Origin: Bacillota bacterium
Lineage (GTDB): Bacteria > Bacillota > Clostridia > Lachnospirales > Lachnospiraceae
Reading direction: 5' to 3'
Assembly (NCBI GenBank): GCA_023398615.1
Contig: JAEWSD010000264.1
Span: forward strand, 1 to 28,895
DNA: 28,895 nucleotides
Shown here piece by piece: positions 23,750 through 28,895 of the stretch. Made by a program: the position numbers and the translations under genes. The notes below the pieces were generated by a model. That model saw only the letters and a list, made by a program, of their open reading frames with translations. It had not been told where the DNA came from and did no database searches. The first letter of the stretch is position 1, and each line of letters opens with the position of its first letter.

Positions 23750-24166
23750 TTAGTTAAATACCACTCTTTTATCAATAAATTCCGTTTTCACCACGACATA
23801 TGGATATGTAATCGCATTTGATACATAATCCTTTTCCGAAGGTCCGATAAGATTTGTATCAATATACACTGCATTTGAGGTCAGGTATAATTCATCAACA
23901 GAAATGCTGTAGCCGCCTGTCGGCTGCTCTCCGTAACCAACCACGATATACAGACTGTCATCGTTACTGTAAGTCATTTTAAAAGGCTCTTTCTTCTTCT
24001 GATTAACAATTTCCATTAGCTTCTCAGGTACATCCGCGTCCTCTACCACCGTAAACTCCAAATCCTTAATTTTCTTGATATCCGTTTTCTCCGTACTGCA
24101 TGCGGTAAATAGCAATCCGCTTCCAACGATTGCAAGAAGCAGCAAAATCACCCTAAGCCTTCGCAT
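23750..24166 (-). CDS. Small lipoprotein with PrcB_C-like domain
   Basis: The 138-residue protein has a signal peptide with lipobox LFTAC (C23), then a single compact domain. The motif YGEQPTGGYSISVDELY and the later ITYPYVVVKTE match the PrcB C-terminal domain family, named after a Treponema protease-complex subunit and common as secreted proteins in Firmicutes. Function here is unknown. GGAGG precedes the ATG by 5 bases. It follows the PEGA gene by 66 bp and is the last gene before a terminator. Confidence 0.8.
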   Translation of the reverse strand: MRRLRVILLLLAIVGSGLLFTACSTEKTDIKKIKDLEFTVVEDADVPEKLMEIVNQKKKEPFKMTYSNDDSLYIVVGYGEQPTGGYSISVDELYLTSNAVYIDTNLIGPSEKDYVSNAITYPYVVVKTEFIDKRVVFN

Positions 24167-24232
24167 AGTTCCTCCAATGAATTTCCTTTATTCATTGTAT
24201 GTTCCAAGTCCAAAAAACATGCGAAAAGATGT

Positions 24233-25675
24233 CTATTCCATCCTGCTCATATCATACCGGAGTGTTACGTCCTGCCCGTCATCCTTGAATTCAACCGTAT
24301 AGGTCGCCGTAACATAACCTTTTTTAATCAGCGTTATATGGTAGGTCCCTGTCTTCTTCGGAAAGCTGACCGGGACTTCCCCCTTATAATCCGCACCTTC
24401 AAAGTATACGGAAGCGCCTTCCGGCGATACTATATTCACATAATTGCTGTCACTGTCTTCTCCCGTTTCCTGCTCTCCGGTATTATCGTCTTCCTCTTCC
24501 GTCTGGTCCGGTTTTTGAGGCGGAATAGTTACCGTTCCTGCATTGCCGCCGGGGACGGAACTGCCTCCCGTAGGCGTTCCGGAATCCGTTCCCTTTTCTC
24601 CCTCTTCTTTTTCCTGGTATTCCACAAGCCCGATGGTCATCGTCTTGCTTGCCGTGTCAACCTCCAGCTCTCCGGAGTAGGTGGTATATCCCCCTAAGGC
24701 AACCTTTATGCTGTGAACTCCGTATTCCAGCTTAACGGCTTCCTGATAAGACTGCTCCTTGTCATCGATAAACAGCTCCGCCCCGGCCGGCGATATCTTA
24801 AAGCTTACCAGGCCGGTCTGTTTCACAGGCTTTTTAAACTCGCCCATATTCAGCGCTACATTTTGATTCGGCCCGACGACGGCATGCTTTGTTCCGGTCA
24901 GGCTCCCATTTTCCAGGGTAACGTCATAGCTTCCTTCCTGTACGGTGATCGTCATAGCTTCCGTCACCGGCAAGATATCATCATTTCCGATGTAGGCCGT
25001 ACCGCCGATAAAATCCTTATAATCTACCAATTGGATCGTTCCATGCCCCTTAGTTACCGAAACGGACCATATTTCCTTATCAAATCCCTTAAAGGTAAGC
25101 TCGTCCTTCTCATCAAGATTATTGACATCCGTCAGCTCCCCCTGACTGACCGCCACCAGGTTCTGTAGATATTGATATTTCGTGCTTCCAATAAGAAATA
25201 TTCTATTAATGGGATCTACACTCCAGTTATTTACTCCCTTATACTCCCATGCCCTGTTCGATATTGCAAGCCTGGTTATCTTCGTATTCTGATCGGAGTA
25301 ATTTGCATCCACGATTTCACCGAGGGTAAGCTGGGATACCGCAATGACCTGTTCATATTTGTCGTATATTTCGGTCCCGCCGGTATAGGCGGCCGTGAAT
25401 TCTTCCCTGCCATCCATGTCTATGAGCGTCATAGTCTTATCAGAACTGTTGATATCCTTTATTACCGCCAGATTCGGCTTGTCTCCCTCCGGGGTATTAT
25501 CCTCTTTGGCCGACTGCGCACCGGAACCGGGGCCCGTTTGTACAGGCGGACGCTTAGAAGCGGCTGTCGCGACCGTAATTAACAGGATTATCAAAACCGC
25601 GCCGCATAAAAGAATCGGAAATGCACCGTTTCGTTTCCTCCTGTGTTCTTCATAAATACTTTTCTTATCCTCCAA
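24233..25675 (-). CDS. Membrane-anchored protein with two PEGA domains
   Basis: The 480-residue protein starts at TTG (25675), with GAGGCG 8 bases upstream. It has a basic N-terminus, one membrane segment (about 18-39), an uncharacterised beta-rich region (about 65-285) and a first PEGA domain (about 289-352, SPAGAELFIDD). A disordered Gly/Glu/Asp linker follows (355-408), then a second PEGA domain (about 410-475, SPEGASVYFEGADYKGEVPVSF). PEGA domains are often found in envelope proteins. The gene lies 21 bp after a CotS-like gene, so a spore-surface or mother-cell membrane role is plausible but inferred. Confidence 0.85.
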   Translation of the reverse strand: MEDKKSIYEEHRRKRNGAFPILLCGAVLIILLITVATAASKRPPVQTGPGSGAQSAKEDNTPEGDKPNLAVIKDINSSDKTMTLIDMDGREEFTAAYTGGTEIYDKYEQVIAVSQLTLGEIVDANYSDQNTKITRLAISNRAWEYKGVNNWSVDPINRIFLIGSTKYQYLQNLVAVSQGELTDVNNLDEKDELTFKGFDKEIWSVSVTKGHGTIQLVDYKDFIGGTAYIGNDDILPVTEAMTITVQEGSYDVTLENGSLTGTKHAVVGPNQNVALNMGEFKKPVKQTGLVSFKISPAGAELFIDDKEQSYQEAVKLEYGVHSIKVALGGYTTYSGELEVDTASKTMTIGLVEYQEKEEGEKGTDSGTPTGGSSVPGGNAGTVTIPPQKPDQTEEEDDNTGEQETGEDSDSNYVNIVSPEGASVYFEGADYKGEVPVSFPKKTGTYHITLIKKGYVTATYTVEFKDDGQDVTLRYDMSRME

Positions 25676-25696
25676 TGGTATCGCCTCACTTTTCTC

Positions 25697-26806
25697 CTAA
25701 GTAAGTGTTCCCTCCAAACACTCTAAAAATCTGTTCTTCCTATCCGCCTGCTCCTGAATCCCCATAAGTTTCTGGATATTTCTCTGCGGCACCCAGGATT
25801 TTTTACCGTTGTAATAGAAATTGGTAATCTTCCAAAACTTTTCGGGATAAAGCAAAAGGACATACAAAAGCTTCTGCTCCTCCCTATCGACAGGAAGAAT
25901 GGTAGAATAGGTATCCAGTATCATACTGCCCAAATCCAGGTCCCAGTCATTCTTTTCCATGACTTTCCGCATGAAATGGTAGAGGTCCATAATCTGGATT
26001 CCAACATATGCTTTCTCAAAATTAGTGGTTGCCATATTGGAATTGGTTGTTCTCCTGCCTAATCCGGCAGCAGACAGAGCATCCCTCTTATCCACCCTCT
26101 GCCAGGTATCATATCCTGCCGGTAAGGTCTTCTCATATCCCAGGCGCCCGGACTTAAACATTATTACATTATGATAGGTATAGTTCCCGTGGCAGATGCA
26201 TCTATTCTCTATCGCGGATTTCAGCAGTCCGGAATAATTGGATTCCCCGAGAATCTTCGTTGCTGCCTGAGCCTGCGCATAGAATTCGTCATAACAGCTC
26301 ATGTAACACATTTCGAATTCATTTTTCTTCCTTTTTTCCCGGATATAACCGCGCACCCGCTTCAGTTCCCGGTTTCTTTTATCGAATAGCTCCATTAAAT
26401 CCACATAGGAATTATGCAGCACCTGTTCTTCCGTTAAGGGCACTTCCCGCAGCAACGTATGCAAATTAGCAAGATTTACCGCGGCATCCGCAACATCCGC
26501 CTCATCCCGGAGGTTGCATTCTTCTCCCGGGAACCAATTTTTCAGCACATATTTGCCACCGGAGGAATCTTCCGTAATAATTTCATTCATAGTATTCCGA
26601 ACATACAAATCAATATAAGGATAATCCTGGTCAGTTAAATATTCCAATAAAGTATTCTCGAATTCGACCCTGTTTTTGGAACCTTCAAAGTTTTTTAATA
26701 GCTTGAGCCCCCTGTCCGTCTCTAAGATAAATGCCCCCCTGGTTCTGTATGTATTGTAGATTTTTATGCTGTATTGCCGAAATACCTCTTGGTTTCTATC
26801 CTCCAT
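25697..26806 (-). CDS. CotS-family spore coat kinase-like protein
   Basis: Member of the CotS/YutH/YsxE group with an aminoglycoside-phosphotransferase-like fold, usually spore-coat associated. The ATG at 26806 (369 residues) follows AGGAGG; a frame extending 10 codons upstream lacks support. The catalytic loop reads CHGNYTYHNVI (H206, G207, N208): the usual Asp of HGD is Asn (codon AAC). The metal-binding Asp is kept in IMDLYHFMRK (D274). Between these two motifs is a polar stretch (about 219-262) longer than I expect for the family. It may be a pseudokinase. First gene of an operon with the PEGA and PrcB_C genes. Confidence 0.85.
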   Translation of the reverse strand: MEDRNQEVFRQYSIKIYNTYRTRGAFILETDRGLKLLKNFEGSKNRVEFENTLLEYLTDQDYPYIDLYVRNTMNEIITEDSSGGKYVLKNWFPGEECNLRDEADVADAAVNLANLHTLLREVPLTEEQVLHNSYVDLMELFDKRNRELKRVRGYIREKRKKNEFEMCYMSCYDEFYAQAQAATKILGESNYSGLLKSAIENRCICHGNYTYHNVIMFKSGRLGYEKTLPAGYDTWQRVDKRDALSAAGLGRRTTNSNMATTNFEKAYVGIQIMDLYHFMRKVMEKNDWDLDLGSMILDTYSTILPVDREEQKLLYVLLLYPEKFWKITNFYYNGKKSWVPQRNIQKLMGIQEQADRKNRFLECLEGTLT

Positions 26807-26984
26807 AGGAAAGCCTCCTAACCTAAACAATTGCACCGCTACATAGGGGTGTCTCCTTTAATCCTATGATAAATCTTTCCAATTCATGACAGGATTTAAA
26901 GGTATTTTTTAATAAATTAGGAAGCTTTTTATAACTGTCTGAATCCTTCTGTTAAATACTTTAAAGTTTATTCTATAGATTATA

Positions 26985-28322
26985 TTAAGACATTTTTTGA
27001 TATTGCTCCGCCATATCCTTCAGTATCTGCTTATCATTCAATTCCGGATTATCCAAAACCATCTCCAGCAGCCGGTTTAAGGTCTCACCAACCAGTTTGC
27101 CGGGGCGGTAACCGAGTTCAATCAAATCCTTACCGTTAATCTCTAACATTTTCAGATTAACGCATTCCTTTTTCCTCTGAATATCATGAAACAGCTGTCT
27201 TGCCTGGTTTAATTCCATACATTTTTCTTCCCGGGCACCCGGGTTCTGCGCGAGAATATCCGCCGCCTTTACCTCAAACAGCAATTCCATAATCCCATCA
27301 CCGATCCTGTTGGCCGATCTCCTCATGCCGGCAGGAGTTAAAGGGAAACGGTAATCATGCCATCTGACCAGCCGAACCACCGTATCAATCGTATCATTAT
27401 CGAATTTCAGCCTGCGCAGGATCTGTTTCGCCAGCTGAGAGCCTTTCTCCGCATGCCCGTGGAAGTGGTCCTCGCCGTCGCTTCCGACAGACTTGCAAGC
27501 CGGCTTTGCCGCATCATGCAGCAGCATAGCCCACCGGAGCAGCCTGTCCTCCCTGACTGCCTCCACGGCTTTAATGGTGTGGATGCCGACAGAATAGATA
27601 TGATGTAAGTTGTGTTGTTCCGTTTCCATCATCGTATCAAACTCCGGCAAAATTATCTTAGTGATTCCAATCCGGTAAGCCTCCGCCAGTTTATCCGGAT
27701 GCTTTGATAACAGCAGCTTATTTAACTCTACGCGGATTCGTTCCGCACTTATATTATTTAATTTCTCCGCATTTTCACCTGCTGCCCGCAAAGTGTCCGG
27801 ATCAATATCAAAGCCAAGCTGTGCCGAGAATCTTACAACCCGCAGAATCCGAAGCGCATCCTCGTCAAAACGGTCGGAGGCACTGCCTACACACCGTATT
27901 ATTCTGTGATTAATATCCTCTAAGCCGCCAAATGCATCTACAATGCCTTCCTGTTCATTATATGCCATCGCATTGATGGTGAAATCTCTCCTTTTCAAAT
28001 CCTCCGCTAAACTGGCTGTGAATTCCACCGTCCTGGGATGTCTGTTGTCTTCATATTCGCCGTCAATCCGGTAGGTGGTCACCTCATATCCGTCCTTATC
28101 CAGCATAACCGTTACCGTACCGTGCTGAATCCCGGTATCTATGGTTCTGCGAAAGATTTTCTTTACCTCGGGCGGCTTTGCGGAAGTGGTAATATCCCAG
28201 TCCTCCGGCTCCCTTCCCAGGATGGAATCCCTGACACAGCCTCCGACAGCATATGCCTCATATCCGTACTTTATTAACTGATTTATAATGTAATTTACCT
28301 TTACCGGCAACTCTATCTTCAT
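26985..28322 (-). CDS. cca: CCA tRNA nucleotidyltransferase
   Basis: Adds or repairs the 3' CCA end of tRNAs. The 445-residue protein has the class II nucleotidyltransferase head with YAVGGCVRDSILG (24-36) and the DWD metal pair (41-43), the RRDFTINAMAYN motif, and the nucleotide-selecting EDALRILRVVRF block. An HD domain follows, with MLLHDAAKP, HGHAEKGS and the WHDYRF motif, as in clostridial CCA-adding enzymes. The ATG is 6 bases after AAAGGG. It has its own promoter. Confidence 0.94.
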   Translation of the reverse strand: MKIELPVKVNYIINQLIKYGYEAYAVGGCVRDSILGREPEDWDITTSAKPPEVKKIFRRTIDTGIQHGTVTVMLDKDGYEVTTYRIDGEYEDNRHPRTVEFTASLAEDLKRRDFTINAMAYNEQEGIVDAFGGLEDINHRIIRCVGSASDRFDEDALRILRVVRFSAQLGFDIDPDTLRAAGENAEKLNNISAERIRVELNKLLLSKHPDKLAEAYRIGITKIILPEFDTMMETEQHNLHHIYSVGIHTIKAVEAVREDRLLRWAMLLHDAAKPACKSVGSDGEDHFHGHAEKGSQLAKQILRRLKFDNDTIDTVVRLVRWHDYRFPLTPAGMRRSANRIGDGIMELLFEVKAADILAQNPGAREEKCMELNQARQLFHDIQRKKECVNLKMLEINGKDLIELGYRPGKLVGETLNRLLEMVLDNPELNDKQILKDMAEQYQKMS

Positions 28323-28370
28323 ATGCTACCCTTTAAAACCCCTTTCAGGAATTACTCGAATCTTATCTAT

Positions 28371-28399
28371 ATTATATCCGATGTGATAAGCTATAACAA
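28371..28399 (-). promoter_or_regulatory. Promoter of cca
   Basis: On the minus strand TTGTTA (28394-28399), N17, TATAAT (28371-28376), about 50 bp before the start. Confidence 0.75.
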
Positions 28400-28427
28400 T
28401 CTTTTTATTGCATGGGAAAGCATAAGC

Positions 28428-28461
28428 GGTTACTATGAAGCCTTAAGGCTGAATAGTAACC
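28428..28461 (-). terminator. Hairpin overlapping the end of the TetR-family gene
   Basis: GGTTACTAT (28428-28436) pairs with ATAGTAACC (28453-28461), with an inner palindrome GCCTTAAGGC (28440-28449) that contains the stop codon. Only a weak T-run follows on the minus strand. Confidence 0.5.
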
Positions 28462-28895
28462 ATAAGCGTAACCCTCTCTGCCATCTCCTCCGGAGATATC
28501 CGTCCTCCTTCCTCTATCCACAGGCATAAGGTCTTCCAGAAAGCGCCCGAAGTGAACGCATTATGATATCTTATCGTGATATCATCATAACCGCCGGTAT
28601 CCCTGCAGGGAAATAATTGATTCATTTTGGGAAGATACGCATCATACATTTTCAGTATATAGATCAAAAGGTTATTCCTTTTCAATAACAGTGCAAAATC
28701 AAAATGCTTCTGCCAGAATTCAAAATACATCTTTTTAACCAGGAAGTTATTCAATTCCCCTGCCTCCAAAAGCATATGAATGTACTCCTCAAACAGTTCG
28801 TTCAGGTATTCATCCAGAATATCCTCTTTTGTTCCGTAGTTACGGTAGAAGGTTTTCCGCACTAAATCTGCTTCCTGCGTAATTTCCGTTATCGT
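28443..28895 (-). CDS. TetR-family regulator, 5' end cut by the window
   Basis: The reading frame is open to the right edge, so the start codon is not in view; about 150 residues are visible. The first visible residues, ITEITQEADLVRKTFYRNYGTKEDIL, are the second half of a TetR helix-turn-helix. The internal GTG at 28862 is not the real start. The remaining helical ligand domain (EYIHMLLEAGELN to GGRISPEEMAERV) resembles the C-terminal domains of AcrR-type proteins common in Firmicutes. Target genes are probably beyond the edge. Confidence 0.85.
   Translation of the reverse strand, partial: TITEITQEADLVRKTFYRNYGTKEDILDEYLNELFEEYIHMLLEAGELNNFLVKKMYFEFWQKHFDFALLLKRNNLLIYILKMYDAYLPKMNQLFPCRDTGGYDDITIRYHNAFTSGAFWKTLCLWIEEGGRISPEEMAERVTLMVTIQP

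Noticed and set aside
23569..23775. A 68-codon minus-strand frame after the PrcB_C gene
   Set aside because: It spans the terminator hairpin and overlaps the 3' end of the PrcB_C gene, with no ribosome site.
26837..26984. CATAGGAT upstream of the CotS-like gene as a sigma-E/K -10 box
   Set aside because: There is no matching -35 at the right distance and the downstream spacing is one base off for sigma-K. This is too weak to call.

Overview
The window looks like chromosomal DNA from an anaerobic, endospore-forming member of the Clostridia, most likely Lachnospiraceae. The evidence is moderate GC content, strong AAGGAGG-type ribosome binding sites, sporulation genes (spoIIR, a clostridial sipL, a CotS-family gene), a Veg protein, an EFR1-type flavodoxin/ferredoxin and a T-box leader. 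Most genes lie on the minus strand. I see no phage, insertion sequence, CRISPR array, rRNA or tRNA.

Layout on the left. 1-706 (minus strand) is the leader of a gene beyond the left edge: a sigma-A promoter, a T-box riboswitch (specifier read as AUC, Ile) and then a second structured leader. Next come an M15/VanY-type carboxypeptidase and pncB on the minus strand, then plsC and a small membrane protein on the plus strand. These converge through a bidirectional terminator on the minus-strand operon ddl-murI-DUF1934. spoIIR, ispE and an unrecognised Ser/Gly-rich protein run on the plus strand, converging with degV. A PadR regulator and an EFR1 flavodoxin/ferredoxin form an operon whose promoter carries a palindromic operator. 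A 167-bp imperfect palindrome lies downstream of sipL.

The two most interesting regions are signalling modules. In 14883-19995 a CiaR/CiaH-like two-component system lies directly upstream of a three-gene set: a VTC-domain protein, a DUF4956 membrane protein and a lipoprotein with a Cthe_2159-like beta-helix carbohydrate-binding domain. Tandem TTTAAG-like repeats sit about 10 bp upstream of the -10 box both of the regulator gene and of the VTC gene, so the regulator probably controls itself and the module. In 20713-23523 a LytTR regulator and a GHKL kinase with almost no sensor domain lie upstream of a lipoprotein with a duplicated domain. That lipoprotein's promoter carries two ACCGTT repeats with a 21-bp period, which is the geometry of a LytTR/AgrA box.

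On the right are a CotS-like protein (catalytic-loop Asp replaced by Asn), a PEGA-domain membrane protein and a PrcB_C-domain lipoprotein in one probable operon. They are followed by cca and by a TetR-family gene cut by the right edge. Functions come from motif reading only. No database search was possible.
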